Below, piece by piece: positions 8,810-16,817 of a DNA stretch of 64,000 nt. Made by a program: the position numbers and the translations under genes. The notes under the pieces were generated by a model that had not been told where the DNA came from, did no database searches, and was given only the letters and a program-made list of their open reading frames with translations. How positions within the stretch are numbered: the stretch's first letter is position 1; each line of letters begins with the position of its first letter. The stretch is from Chitinophaga chungangae (GTDB lineage: Bacteria; Bacteroidota; Bacteroidia; Chitinophagales; Chitinophagaceae): NCBI RefSeq assembly GCF_017742215.1, contig NZ_JAGHKP010000003.1, positions 616,308 through 680,307 of the forward strand. Reading direction: 5' to 3'.

Positions 8810-11317
8810 TTGGAACAGATCAAATATGCAGGGGAGCATTTACTTCCCGGACAATTGGGGCATTTTTTCACGATTCTCGCTTTTGTAGCTTCCATGGTGG
8901 CTACCGTTGCATATTTCTGCAGCGTTCAGCAGAAAGATGAGCTGAAAAAAGCTTCCTGGCTGAAAATGGGCCGCTGGGCCTTTATCGTCCAGGCCTTTTC
9001 GGTATTCGCCGTTTTCGGCATTCTCTATTACATCATTTCCCATCACTATTTTGAATACAAATACGCCTGGCAGCACTCCAGCCGCGATCTTGAAGTGCAA
9101 TACCTCCTCAGCTGTTTCTGGGAAGGGCAGGAGGGCAGCTTCCTGCTCTGGAGCGTGTGGCACAGCGTATTGGGGCTTATCCTGATCAGGACCGGCAAAA
9201 AATGGGAAGGCCCGGTGATGACCGTGCTGGCCTTTGCGCAGATCGGCCTGGGCACCATGCTGCTCGGCATTTACCTCGATCTTCCCTGGTTCGAGTACAA
9301 AGTAGGCAGCAGCCCCTTCATCCTCATGCGCCAGGACGCGCCGGATTCGCCCATCTTCATGAACCCGAACTACCTGCAGTTCAAACAATTCGTAGACGGC
9401 AACGGCCTCAACGTATTGCTTAAGAACTACTGGATGGTGATCCACCCGCCGATCCTGTTCCTGGGCTTCGCTTCCTGCATCATACCTTTTGCATACGCCG
9501 TAGGCGGCCTCTGGACGCGCAATTACGGAGACTGGGTGAAACCCGCCATGCCCTGGGCACTGTTCGCCACCATGGTGCTCGGCACAGGCATTATGATGGG
9601 CGCCGCATGGGCTTATGAATCGCTTACATTCGGCGGTTACTGGGCCTGGGACCCCGTGGAAAACGCTTCCCTCGTGCCCTGGCTTACGCTGGTGGCCGGC
9701 GTGCACACCATGCTGGCATACCGCAGTTCCGGCCACGCGCTGCGTTCCACCTTCTTTTTCTTTATCATTTCCTTCGTACTGATCCTGTATTCCACCTTCC
9801 TCACACGCAGCGGCATACTGGGCCAGACTTCCGTGCATTCGTTTACGGACCTGGGCATGAGCGGCCAGCTGCTCATCTTTATGGGCATCTTCACCATCCC
9901 TGCATTCTGGATGCTGATCGCGCGGAATAAAGACATTCCGAAGATCGTGAAGGAAGAAAGCACCTACAGCCGCGAGTTCTGGCTGTTCGTGGGCGCACTG
10001 ATCCTGATGGTGAGCGCCGTGCAGATCACCTTCACCACTTCTATTCCCGTGTGGAACAAACTGCTGGACCTGTTCGGCCTGAAAAAACTCTTCAACCTCG
10101 AAGACTTCGCGCCGCCCACCGATCCCGTGTTCCACTACAACCAGATCCAGATCTGGCTGGCCGCCATCGTGGGCACGCTCACGGCGGTGGTGCAGTACAT
10201 GAAATACAAAGACACGCCGAAAGGCACGCTCTGGAAAAAACTCGCCTGGCCCACCATCATTTCCGCGGCGCTTACCGTGCTGATCGGCTGGCTCGGCAAG
10301 GTGAACTACAACGAATTCGGCCCTGGTTTCCTCGTGGCCATCTACCTGATGCTGTTTGCCAGCGTATACGCCGTGGTGGCCAACACCGGTTATATTTTCG
10401 CGGTGCTGAAAGGCAAGACCAAAGCTGCGGGCGCTTCCGTGGCGCATATCGGATTCGGCCTCACGCTGCTGGGCATCCTGATCTCCTCTTCCAAAAAAGA
10501 AGTGCTGAGCGTGGACAAAATGAACATGCTGGCGGGATATTTCACCAAGGAAAGCGGTCAGAAAAGCCAGGAGAACACCCTGCTGCCCAAAGGCCTGCCC
10601 GTGCAGATGGGCCCTTATTTTGTGACCTATCGTGGCGATTCCATCGGCACGGCGGATAAGGAAAAGACCTTCTTTATCGTGGACTACGAAAAGAAAGAAA
10701 GCCTGAATGCCGCTCCCACAGAGCGTTTCACTCTCTACCCAGACGCGTATCTCAACGTGAAAGGCCAGGAAGGCCAGCTGTCGCCCAACCCGGATTCCAA
10801 ACATTACCTCACCCGCGATATTTTCACCTACGTGACCCTCGCGCCCATGAAAGGCGCGGTAACAGACACGCTGCCGTATGAAAAACACACCATCGCGCAG
10901 GGCGATACCATTTTCTTTTCCAAGGGCTTTATGGTGCTTACCGCGCTAAAAACCGGCCCCGAGCAAAAAAATTACAAACCCGAGCCGGGAGACATTGCCG
11001 TGGGAGCCGAAATTTTCGTGCATACCCGCGAAAACGGCGATTTCAACATGCGCCCGGTATATTTTATCCGCGACAGCACTTTCCAGGGCAACGTGCCGGA
11101 CACCATCGCTCCCCTGAGCCTGGCCGTGCGTTTCACGAAGATCCTGCCGAACGACAACAAAGTAGAGCTGGAAATAAAGGAAAGCCGCGACCCGATGGAT
11201 TTCATCGTGTTAAAAGCGCTGGTTTTCCCGTACATCAACGTGTTGTGGATCGGTATCATCGTGATGATCATCGGTTTTGTGATGAGCATCCGCCAGCGGA
11301 TGAAAGGCGCCAAATAA
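8810..11317 (+). CDS. ccmF: Cytochrome c heme lyase, CcmF/CcsA family
   Basis: An 835-residue polytopic membrane protein with the heme-handling WWD signature (GGYWAWDPVENASLVPWL, near residues 274-291). About fourteen membrane segments and a large periplasmic C-terminal domain follow, before a last helix at 800-825. It attaches heme to apocytochromes c outside the inner membrane. The start is TTG at 8810, which gives the expected family N-terminus (YAGEHLLPGQLGHFF); no in-frame ATG lies close by. It follows ccmE. A strong terminator at 11341-11368 closes the unit. CcmF versus CcsA naming is a matter of convention in Bacteroidota. Confidence 0.92.
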   Translation: MEQIKYAGEHLLPGQLGHFFTILAFVASMVATVAYFCSVQQKDELKKASWLKMGRWAFIVQAFSVFAVFGILYYIISHHYFEYKYAWQHSSRDLEVQYLLSCFWEGQEGSFLLWSVWHSVLGLILIRTGKKWEGPVMTVLAFAQIGLGTMLLGIYLDLPWFEYKVGSSPFILMRQDAPDSPIFMNPNYLQFKQFVDGNGLNVLLKNYWMVIHPPILFLGFASCIIPFAYAVGGLWTRNYGDWVKPAMPWALFATMVLGTGIMMGAAWAYESLTFGGYWAWDPVENASLVPWLTLVAGVHTMLAYRSSGHALRSTFFFFIISFVLILYSTFLTRSGILGQTSVHSFTDLGMSGQLLIFMGIFTIPAFWMLIARNKDIPKIVKEESTYSREFWLFVGALILMVSAVQITFTTSIPVWNKLLDLFGLKKLFNLEDFAPPTDPVFHYNQIQIWLAAIVGTLTAVVQYMKYKDTPKGTLWKKLAWPTIISAALTVLIGWLGKVNYNEFGPGFLVAIYLMLFASVYAVVANTGYIFAVLKGKTKAAGASVAHIGFGLTLLGILISSSKKEVLSVDKMNMLAGYFTKESGQKSQENTLLPKGLPVQMGPYFVTYRGDSIGTADKEKTFFIVDYEKKESLNAAPTERFTLYPDAYLNVKGQEGQLSPNPDSKHYLTRDIFTYVTLAPMKGAVTDTLPYEKHTIAQGDTIFFSKGFMVLTALKTGPEQKNYKPEPGDIAVGAEIFVHTRENGDFNMRPVYFIRDSTFQGNVPDTIAPLSLAVRFTKILPNDNKVELEIKESRDPMDFIVLKALVFPYINVLWIGIIVMIIGFVMSIRQRMKGAK

Positions 11318-11340
11318 AAGATTTTACGATATGATCGTAC

Positions 11341-11368
11341 AGGGCGGCCTCCACGGGCCGCCCTTTTT
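11341..11368 (+). terminator. Rho-independent terminator after ccmF
   Basis: Arms AGGGCGGCC (11341-11349) and GGCCGCCCT (11356-11364) with a short loop, followed by TTTT. Confidence 0.85.
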
Positions 11369-11397
11369 GTTATCTTAGCGGATAAACCCTACATCCT

Positions 11398-12393
11398 ATG
11401 CGCCGCATTATAAGAACAACTTTTGTAGTCATCGCTTTACTCGTGATCGTGTATTTTCTCGGTCCCAAACCCGCGCCGCCGGCCCTTGGCGGCGCCCTTC
11501 CCGGCGTGCCCGGCGAGCCGGAGCGGCTGGAGGCCTATATCGGTCAGAAAGAAGCCCTGCACCGCCTTCGCCCAGGCAACGAGGCGCGTATTGTATGGGC
11601 AGGGGAAGAAGGGCTTAAAACGCCTTACAGCGTGGTGTACCTGCATGGTTTTTCCGCCAGTGAAAAAGAAGGGGACCCCGTTCACCGCGATTTCGCTAAA
11701 CGAAACGGCTATAATCTTTATCTCTCCCGCCTCGACCAGCATGGCATCGATACGACCGACGCGCTGGAGAACATGACCGCGCAGGGCCTTTGGGAAGACG
11801 CGAAGGAAGCCCTCGCCATCGGCAAACAGCTGGGCAACAGGGTGATCCTGATGGGCACTTCCACCGGCGGCACGCTGGCATTGCTGCTGGCCGCCCAATA
11901 CCCGAACGACGTGGCAGCGGTGATCAACCTGAGCCCGAACATCGCCATCAACGAACAAATGATCGGTATGCTCGATGAACCCTGGGGACTGATGGTTGCG
12001 CGGCTGGTGAAAGGCGGCAAATACAATGAATACAAACCGGAGAACCCGGAGAAAGCGAAATACTGGTATACCAAATACAGGCTGGAGGCCGTTGTAGAAC
12101 TGGAAAACCTGGTGGAGCACACCATGAAGCCGGAAACCTTCGCGCGCATTCACCAGCCGGTGCTGAACCTGTATTTTTATAAAAATGAAAAGGAACAGGA
12201 CCCCACCGTAAAAGTGTCCGCCATACTGGACATGCATCGCGAGCTGGGCACGCCGGACAGCCTGAAGCGCGCCGTGGCCATCCCGAACGCCGGGGCCCAT
12301 GTGCTCGGCTCCAGCATTACTTCCGGCGATGTGCCGGGCGTGGAAGCCGCCATCAACAGCTGGTGGGAGGAGGTTAACAGGAATCGGAACTAA
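11398..12393 (+). CDS. Membrane-anchored alpha/beta hydrolase
   Basis: 331 residues with an N-terminal membrane anchor or uncleaved signal (residues 6-22). The alpha/beta-hydrolase core shows an oxyanion region YLHGFSASEKEG, the nucleophile elbow GTSTGG (S155) and a C-terminal His in IPNAGAHVLGS. It probably hydrolyses an ester or lipid on the outer face of the inner membrane; the substrate is unknown. The gene stands alone between ccmF and the DUF4294 gene. Confidence 0.82.
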   Translation: MRRIIRTTFVVIALLVIVYFLGPKPAPPALGGALPGVPGEPERLEAYIGQKEALHRLRPGNEARIVWAGEEGLKTPYSVVYLHGFSASEKEGDPVHRDFAKRNGYNLYLSRLDQHGIDTTDALENMTAQGLWEDAKEALAIGKQLGNRVILMGTSTGGTLALLLAAQYPNDVAAVINLSPNIAINEQMIGMLDEPWGLMVARLVKGGKYNEYKPENPEKAKYWYTKYRLEAVVELENLVEHTMKPETFARIHQPVLNLYFYKNEKEQDPTVKVSAILDMHRELGTPDSLKRAVAIPNAGAHVLGSSITSGDVPGVEAAINSWWEEVNRNRN

Positions 12394-12435
12394 TTCGTAT
12401 CTTGGGAAAGATCAGGGTTTATTATTAATCGTCTT

Positions 12436-13041
12436 TTGACCGTGCTTCGCAATCTGCTCATCATTTGTACATGTCTCCTGTGCCTGGCAGGCTCCGCTGA
12501 GGCCCAGCGGCGCACCGCCACAGACACCGTGGCCGTAGCGGCGGTATTGTACGGCAGCGACACGATCCCTTCCATCACCCTCCGCATTTTCGACGTTTAC
12601 GACAAACTGCCCAAACGCCTGCGCAAACAGCGCGAGCGCTGGACGAGGCTACGCAATGCCGTGTACGTAACATATCCCTACGCAGTGTCTGCGGGGCGCG
12701 TTCTTAAAGACGTGAACCGCGATCTGCAAACCATGCCCAACAAAAAACAGCGCAAAGCCTACCTTGCCTCGAAAGAAAAACTGCTCAAAGCAGAGTTTGG
12801 CGATAAACTTGAGAACCTGTCCGTATACCAGGGCAAAGTGCTCATGAAACTCATTCACCGCGAAACCGGCGAAAACTGCTACGACATTGTGAAAGAGCTG
12901 AAAGGCGGTTTCAGCGCGCGGATGTACCAGACCGTCGCTTTTTTCTTTGGCGGCAACCTCAAAAGCGAGTTCAATACGCAGGACGACCGCGATATCGAGC
13001 AGATCGTGCAGGAGATCCAGTTATACAACCGTTTTTACTGA
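12436..13041 (+). CDS. DUF4294 domain exported protein
   Basis: About 200 residues: a signal peptide (LRNLLIICTCLLCLAGSAEAQ) and then the Bacteroidota DUF4294 domain (VLYGSDTIPSITLRIFDVY .. VRYAYPYA-like segment VYVTYPYAVSAGRVL). The far C-terminus GGNLKSEFNTQDDRDIEQIVQ is also typical. Function is unknown. There is no ATG: translation starts at TTG 12436 or GTG 12442, either of which leaves the signal peptide intact. It sits 42 bases after the hydrolase and 66 before bshB1. Confidence 0.8.
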   Translation: MTVLRNLLIICTCLLCLAGSAEAQRRTATDTVAVAAVLYGSDTIPSITLRIFDVYDKLPKRLRKQRERWTRLRNAVYVTYPYAVSAGRVLKDVNRDLQTMPNKKQRKAYLASKEKLLKAEFGDKLENLSVYQGKVLMKLIHRETGENCYDIVKELKGGFSARMYQTVAFFFGGNLKSEFNTQDDRDIEQIVQEIQLYNRFY

Positions 13042-13053
13042 TAGTTTGCTGAT

Positions 13054-13084
13054 TTGGAACATCTCCCCATATACCCGACCTTTG
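13054..13084 (+). promoter_or_regulatory. Promoter of bshB1
   Basis: TTG (13054-13056), 20 bases, GACCTTTG (13077-13084), one mismatch from TAnnTTTG, 23 bases before the ATG. Confidence 0.5.
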
Positions 13085-13107
13085 CACCGGCAAAATTTTA
13101 AAGGAAC

Positions 13108-13839
13108 ATGAAACTGGATATACTGGCGATAGCCGCACACCCGGACGATGTGGAATTGTCCTGTGCGGGCACACTGATGGTACATGCAAAACAGGGCCTG
13201 AAAACGGGCATTATAGACCTTACCCGCGGCGAGCTGGGCACCCGCGGCACGCCCGAAGGCCGCATCCTGGAAGCGCAAGAAGCCTGTAAAGTAATGGGCG
13301 TGGACGTAAGGGAGAACCTTGGCCTGGCGGACGGTTTTTTTCAGAATACCCGCGAAGACCAGCTGAAAGTAGTGGCCGCGATCCGCAAATTCAGGCCGGA
13401 GATCGTGCTGGCCAATGCGGTAGACGACCGGCATCCCGACCACGGCCGGGCGGCGCAGCTGATCAGGGACAGCGCTTTTTTGGCGGGGCTCCGCAAGATC
13501 GAGACGTTCGACGGGAACGGCCAGCCGCAGCAGGCCTGGAGACCGAAGCAGGTGTATCATTTTATCCAGGACCGCTACAGCCAACCCGATTTCGTGGTGG
13601 ACATCAGCGGGGTGATAGAACAGAAGCTGGCGGCGATCAAATGTTTTAAAACGCAGTTCCTGGCTGAAAAAGACCACGAGCCGCAGACCTACATCTCTTC
13701 CCCCGAATTTTTCGACAGCGTGGTGTACCGCGCCAAAATGCTCGGTAAAATGGTGGGCGTGGCGTATGCGGAAGGGTATACTTCCGCGAAAATGCTGGGA
13801 GTGAAAAGTTTGATGGATTTCATCAACGAAACGACCTGA
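13108..13839 (+). CDS. bshB1: Bacillithiol biosynthesis deacetylase BshB1
   Basis: 243 residues of the zinc-dependent PIG-L deacetylase family. The metal motif AAHPDDVE lies at residues 9-16 (H11, D13, D14), with a partner His in the DDRHPDHGRA segment. The enzyme removes the acetyl group from GlcNAc-malate in the synthesis of bacillithiol, the low-molecular-weight thiol of many Bacteroidota and Firmicutes. The FDSVVYRAKMLGKMVGVAYAEGY-type C-terminus is characteristic of BshB1. It has its own promoter and terminator. bshA and bshC are not in the window. The peroxiredoxin/AhpD pair downstream shares the redox theme. Confidence 0.9.
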   Translation: MKLDILAIAAHPDDVELSCAGTLMVHAKQGLKTGIIDLTRGELGTRGTPEGRILEAQEACKVMGVDVRENLGLADGFFQNTREDQLKVVAAIRKFRPEIVLANAVDDRHPDHGRAAQLIRDSAFLAGLRKIETFDGNGQPQQAWRPKQVYHFIQDRYSQPDFVVDISGVIEQKLAAIKCFKTQFLAEKDHEPQTYISSPEFFDSVVYRAKMLGKMVGVAYAEGYTSAKMLGVKSLMDFINETT

Positions 13840-13861
13840 TCTTGTCTGATTGAATTATTCG

Positions 13862-13889
13862 GCCACCGGGAAGCTCCGGTGGCTTTTTT
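13862..13889 (+). terminator. Terminator after bshB1
   Basis: GCCACCGG (13862-13869) and CCGGTGGC (13876-13883) with a six-base loop, followed by TTTTTT. Confidence 0.9.
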
Positions 13890-14191
13890 ATTGGATGAAC
13901 GTGAGGGGAGGAAGGAGGTATAAAAACACCCGGGGCCGGCCACCCGGTTTGCACCTGTTGGCCAGCCCTTAATTTTATGGCTGGCTGAACGCCTTTTGAA
14001 ATGTTAAGTTGTGATAGGGGCGAAAAAGCCCGTTTGCTGATGCCGGCGGTCCGCCGGGTGTGGCAAATGGTTTCCTGTTCCGCTTTTTCAGGCGGAATTT
14101 TTCAAAATACGGTACAATGGGACCCGCTGCAGGGATGGTACATTGACAAAGAGGGGGCGCTCTTTTGGGTTGTACTTGTCACCTGCCTAAA
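13890..14191. other. Gene-free stretch with two short palindromes
   Basis: No convincing gene. GCCAGCC (13961-13967) pairs with GGCTGGC (13979-13985) around an AT-rich loop, and CCGGCGG-T-CCGCCGG (14043-14057) is a perfect 15-base palindrome. A 64-codon plus-strand frame at 14001-14195 has no family resemblance and poor start context. It could be a decayed gene or a structured transcript; nothing more can be said. Confidence 0.4.
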
Positions 14192-14311
14192 CTAGATGAA
14201 TAAATCCTGTGTAGCGTCAAATTCATCTTGTTTGTTGATGCTGTTTTTGATAAACGGAATCAAAGCAAGGCCAACCGTAAGGATCACTAAGAGTATGTTC
14301 TTCAATTTCAT
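14192..14311 (-). CDS. Possible 39-residue single-span membrane peptide
   Basis: ATG at 14311 opens a 39-codon frame, MKLKNILLVILTVGLALIPF.., with a basic start, one hydrophobic helix (residues 5-20) and a polar acidic tail ending in DATQDLFI. An upstream extension to 14386 is possible but less natural. The composition is similar to two tiny membrane genes at 51290-51648. An AT-rich promoter-like stretch (TATATA) lies about 30 bases ahead. Too short for a family call; probably real because hydrophobic spans with a K-rich start rarely arise by chance in this GC context. Confidence 0.45.
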   Translation of the reverse strand: MKLKNILLVILTVGLALIPFIKNSINKQDEFDATQDLFI

Positions 14312-14515
14312 AACCAGTCGTTTTATTCTTGCTGTATATATAACTAAATAACGTGCCAAAAGGTTACGTGTTTTTACGGAAAACAACCATGATTTTTTAT
14401 ATGGAAAAGCTTGTAAATCCGCAAGTTGTTGCTGGTTAAGGATTTGCTTGTACAGACATCTATGGAAAGTTAAAATAGTATAGATGAAATCGATATGATA
14501 TCTTTATAAATCTAT

Positions 14516-14546
14516 TTGATTTTACCCTTTTTGAACAGGAACTTTG
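14516..14546 (+). promoter_or_regulatory. Promoter of the peroxiredoxin gene
   Basis: TTG (14516-14518), 20 bases, GAACTTTG (14539-14546). The leader to the ATG at 14619 is about 65 bases and contains the tandem words cgaaatagcgtaac / cgaaatagcatagc. Confidence 0.5.
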
Positions 14547-14618
14547 CGCCGGCTTTACGAAATAGCGTAACATTTCGCGAAATAGCATAGCAAAAATCAA
14601 TAAATCAGAGATAGTATC

Positions 14619-15173
14619 ATGAAAAATGCAGTTTTATCAGTAGGGGCGCAATTCCCGGAATTCGCAAAAAAGGCAGTTGTTTCCATCGAGAAAGGCAAAG
14701 AGTTTTACGAGATCTCTTCCGAAGAGATCAAGGCATCCGGGAAATGGATGGTGATGTTCTGGTGGCCGAAAGACTTCACATTCGTATGTCCTACCGAAAT
14801 CGCTGAGTTTAACAAACATTACCAGGACTTCGCAGACCGCGATGCGGTGCTGATCGGCGCCTCCACAGACAGCGAGTTTGTGCACCTGGCCTGGAGAAAA
14901 GATCACGACGACCTGCGCGGCCTGCAGTTCCCCATGCTGGCGGACACATCCAAATCCCTGGCAGACGAACTGGGCATCCTGGAAGAAAATGAAAAGATCG
15001 CTTACCGCGCTACTTTCGTGGTAGACCCTAACGGCATCGTTCGCTGGACTTCCGTGTACGACCTCTCCGTAGGCCGCAACGTAAAAGAAGTGATCCGCGT
15101 GATGGACGCCCTGCAAACGGACGAGCTGTGCCCCTGCAACTGGCAGAAAGGCGAGGCAACCCTCAACGCTTAA
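14619..15173 (+). CDS. Peroxiredoxin, AhpC type (paired with AhpD)
   Basis: 184 residues. The peroxidatic cysteine C57 lies in DFTFVCPTE and C-terminal cysteines C171 and C173 in DELCPCNWQKGEATL. This layout is that of AhpC-type enzymes reduced by AhpD rather than AhpF, and the ahpD-like gene follows directly. The enzyme reduces hydrogen peroxide and organic hydroperoxides in the cytoplasm. A hairpin between the two genes (15192-15220) looks like a terminator and could lower ahpD expression relative to ahpC. Family is certain; regulation is inference. Confidence 0.92.
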   Translation: MKNAVLSVGAQFPEFAKKAVVSIEKGKEFYEISSEEIKASGKWMVMFWWPKDFTFVCPTEIAEFNKHYQDFADRDAVLIGASTDSEFVHLAWRKDHDDLRGLQFPMLADTSKSLADELGILEENEKIAYRATFVVDPNGIVRWTSVYDLSVGRNVKEVIRVMDALQTDELCPCNWQKGEATLNA

Positions 15174-15191
15174 TCCAACGACGGAATTTTT

Positions 15192-15220
15192 ACCGGGCAG
15201 TGCGCTGCCCGGTATTTTTT
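15192..15220 (+). terminator. Hairpin between the peroxiredoxin and ahpD-like genes
   Basis: ACCGGGCAG (15192-15200), loop TGCG, CTGCCCGGT (15205-15213), then ATTTTTT. A strong terminator shape inside what looks like a two-gene unit, so probably partial read-through. Confidence 0.85.
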
Positions 15221-15241
15221 AAACTGAAACAACATCGAAAT

Positions 15242-15829
15242 ATGTTTGCTACCAATACGCAGGACACTGCGCAACAAATACTGCAGGCCGTAGGTCTGCC
15301 TTCCGCCGAAGTGCCCGCCAAGCTGGCCGCCCTGGCCGCGGTGGATGCGCGTTACCTGAAAGACCTGAAGATCAACGTTACCAATGCGCTCGAAGCGGCT
15401 ACGCTGAGCAAAAAAGAGGCGTACCTGCTGGGTTTTGCCGTAGCGGTGAACGAAAAACAGCCCGCGCTGCAGTCCGGCTTCGAGCAGCTGGCCCTGGCCG
15501 CCGGCGCAACGGACAAGGAAGTGGCCGAAGTGGCGAGCTGTACGTCGCTGATGAACGCGAACAACGTGTTTTACCGTTTCCGTCATTTCGTGAACAAGGA
15601 ATTTTACACGAGCGCGCCTGCGGGCATCCGGATGAGCATTATGGCAAACCCGGTGATAGGGAAGGAGTTTTTCGAGCTGGTGAGCCTGGTGATCTCGGCG
15701 CTGAACGGTTGCGAGATGTGCGTGACCTCTCACGAGGACGCTTTGCTGAAACACGGCACGGAGCAGCAGCGGATCATGGACGGGGTGCGCCTGGGCGCGG
15801 TGGTGAAGAGCCTGGTGGTATTGCTGTAA
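15242..15829 (+). CDS. ahpD: AhpD-like alkylhydroperoxidase (carboxymuconolactone decarboxylase fold)
   Basis: 195 residues from the ATG at 15242; a longer frame from 15128 runs through the terminator and is rejected. The active-site motif C157-EM-C160-VTS-H164 matches the AhpD Cys-x-x-Cys-x3-His relay. AhpD-type proteins pass electrons to AhpC, usually from lipoyl enzymes. It lies 68 bases downstream of the peroxiredoxin, which fits. Length is within the usual range for the two-domain AhpD form. Confidence 0.9.
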   Translation: MFATNTQDTAQQILQAVGLPSAEVPAKLAALAAVDARYLKDLKINVTNALEAATLSKKEAYLLGFAVAVNEKQPALQSGFEQLALAAGATDKEVAEVASCTSLMNANNVFYRFRHFVNKEFYTSAPAGIRMSIMANPVIGKEFFELVSLVISALNGCEMCVTSHEDALLKHGTEQQRIMDGVRLGAVVKSLVVLL

Positions 15830-15892
15830 GGATAAAATCGTCTAATTTATTAGACAGTTCCGAATTATGTGAATAAAAAGAATTCGCATAAT

Positions 15893-15923
15893 TTGATATT
15901 TACATAAAATAGTGCGACTTTTG
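15893..15923 (+). promoter_or_regulatory. Promoter of the rpmB-rpmG unit
   Basis: TTG (15893-15895), 20 bases, GACTTTTG (15916-15923), ahead of the rpmB ATG at 15946. Confidence 0.55.
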
Positions 15924-15945
15924 CAGTCCAAAATTTTTTAGAATC

Positions 15946-16185
15946 ATGGCTAGAGTATGTCAGGTGACAGGGAAAAAACCGATTACAGGTCATCATGTTT
16001 CCTTCTCAAACATCAAGACAAAAAGAAGGTTTCTGCCCAATCTGCAAACCAAGCGTTTCTTTTTGGCGGAAGAAGATCGTTGGATCACTTTGAAAGTGTC
16101 TGCCGATGGTCTGAGAACCATTAACAAACGTGGCCTGTACGCCGTAGTGAAAGATCTGCGCGCTGAAGGTAACAAAGACATCTAA
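15946..16185 (+). CDS. rpmB: 50S ribosomal protein L28
   Basis: 79 residues, starting MARVCQVTGKKPITGHHVSF and continuing with the L28 signature KTKRRFLPNLQTKRFF. A component of the large ribosomal subunit. It heads the cluster rpmB, rpmG, DUF4295, a standard Bacteroidota arrangement, with 32 bases to rpmG. It keeps only one Cys and no zinc ribbon. Confidence 0.97.
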   Translation: MARVCQVTGKKPITGHHVSFSNIKTKRRFLPNLQTKRFFLAEEDRWITLKVSADGLRTINKRGLYAVVKDLRAEGNKDI

Positions 16186-16217
16186 TTCATTAAGGATCAA
16201 CTTAATAAGAATAAAAA

Positions 16218-16400
16218 ATGGCAAAGAAAGGAAACAGGGTGCAGGTAATCCTGGAGTGTACAGAGCATAAGAACTCTGGTATGCCCGGCACTTCCCGCTA
16301 CATCTCCAACAAGAACAAGAAAAACACTCCGGAACGCCTGGAGCTGAAGAAGTACAACCCTATCCTGAGGAAGGTGACTGTACACAAAGAAATCAAATAA
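16218..16400 (+). CDS. rpmG: 50S ribosomal protein L33
   Basis: 60 residues, MAKKGNRVQVILECTEHKNS.., ending in the LRKVTVHKEIK tail of L33. The zinc-binding CxxC pairs are absent: only one Cys (in ECTEH) is present, so this is the zinc-free form. Co-transcribed with rpmB; 96 bases with repeated CGATTA words separate it from the DUF4295 gene. Confidence 0.96.
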   Translation: MAKKGNRVQVILECTEHKNSGMPGTSRYISNKNKKNTPERLELKKYNPILRKVTVHKEIK

Positions 16401-16496
16401 GGTCAACTTTAATTGTTGGCAGTTAATCGATTAAGGTTCTTACGATTAGCTCCTGAATGATTAACGACCTACGATTAACGCTTAACTTTTTATAAT
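16401..16496 (+). repeat. Degenerate CGATTA repeats between rpmG and the DUF4295 gene
   Basis: Four imperfect copies of a word like ACGATTAACG occur in 60 bases (around 16425, 16442, 16458 and 16471). They are regularly spaced by about 13-17 bases. Possible binding site for a ribosomal-protein autoregulator, or chance in AT-rich sequence. Confidence 0.35.
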
Positions 16497-16664
16497 ATGG
16501 CAAAACAAGCTTCTAAAAACGCGAAGGTAAAAGATACAAAGGCCGCAGCTGAGGCTAAAGTGTGGACGAAAGTGATCAAAGCTGCCCGTTCTCCCAAGAC
16601 CGGCGCTTATACCTTTAAAGAGCAGATCATCCACAAGGATAAAGTGCAGGAGTTCTTTAAGTAA
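16497..16664 (+). CDS. DUF4295 family small basic protein
   Basis: 55 residues from ATG 16497 to TAA 16664: MAKQASKNAKVKDTKAAAEA.. then VWTKVIKAARSPKTGAYTFK and a C-terminal HKDKVQEFFK. This is the short Lys-rich DUF4295 protein found directly after rpmB-rpmG in Bacteroidota; it is assumed to be ribosome-associated because of this conserved linkage, but the role is unknown. It is below common length cut-offs and easily missed. A terminator follows at 16696. Confidence 0.9.
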   Translation: MAKQASKNAKVKDTKAAAEAKVWTKVIKAARSPKTGAYTFKEQIIHKDKVQEFFK

Positions 16665-16695
16665 TTAAGTAATTCGGCTTTACTAAATATACTGC

Positions 16696-16724
16696 AAAAG
16701 CTGTCCTTTACCGGACGGCTTTTT
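16696..16724 (+). terminator. Terminator of the rpmB-rpmG-DUF4295 unit
   Basis: AAAAGC-TGTCC (16696-16706) pairs with GGACG-GCTTTT (16713-16723) with one wobble, followed by T residues. Confidence 0.8.
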
Positions 16725-16779
16725 GTGTTTTGACGAAAATGTACATTCAACATTTCCCGCCTTTCTCCGCTACATTCTG

Positions 16780-16787
16780 TATTTTCG
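16780..16787 (+). promoter_or_regulatory. Possible -7 box of ftsY
   Basis: TATTTTCG, one mismatch from TAnnTTTG, 30 bases ahead of the ftsY ATG. Confidence 0.35.
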
Positions 16788-16817
16788 CCTACATTTATTA
16801 TTCAAGATCGTTTTGTT

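Noticed and set aside
8840..10888. 682-codon minus-strand frame inside ccmF
   Set aside because: Antisense shadow of a clear heme lyase gene; His/Gln-rich nonsense composition with no family.
14001..14195. 64-codon plus-strand frame
   Set aside because: No promoter, no start context and no resemblance to a protein family; lies among palindromes.
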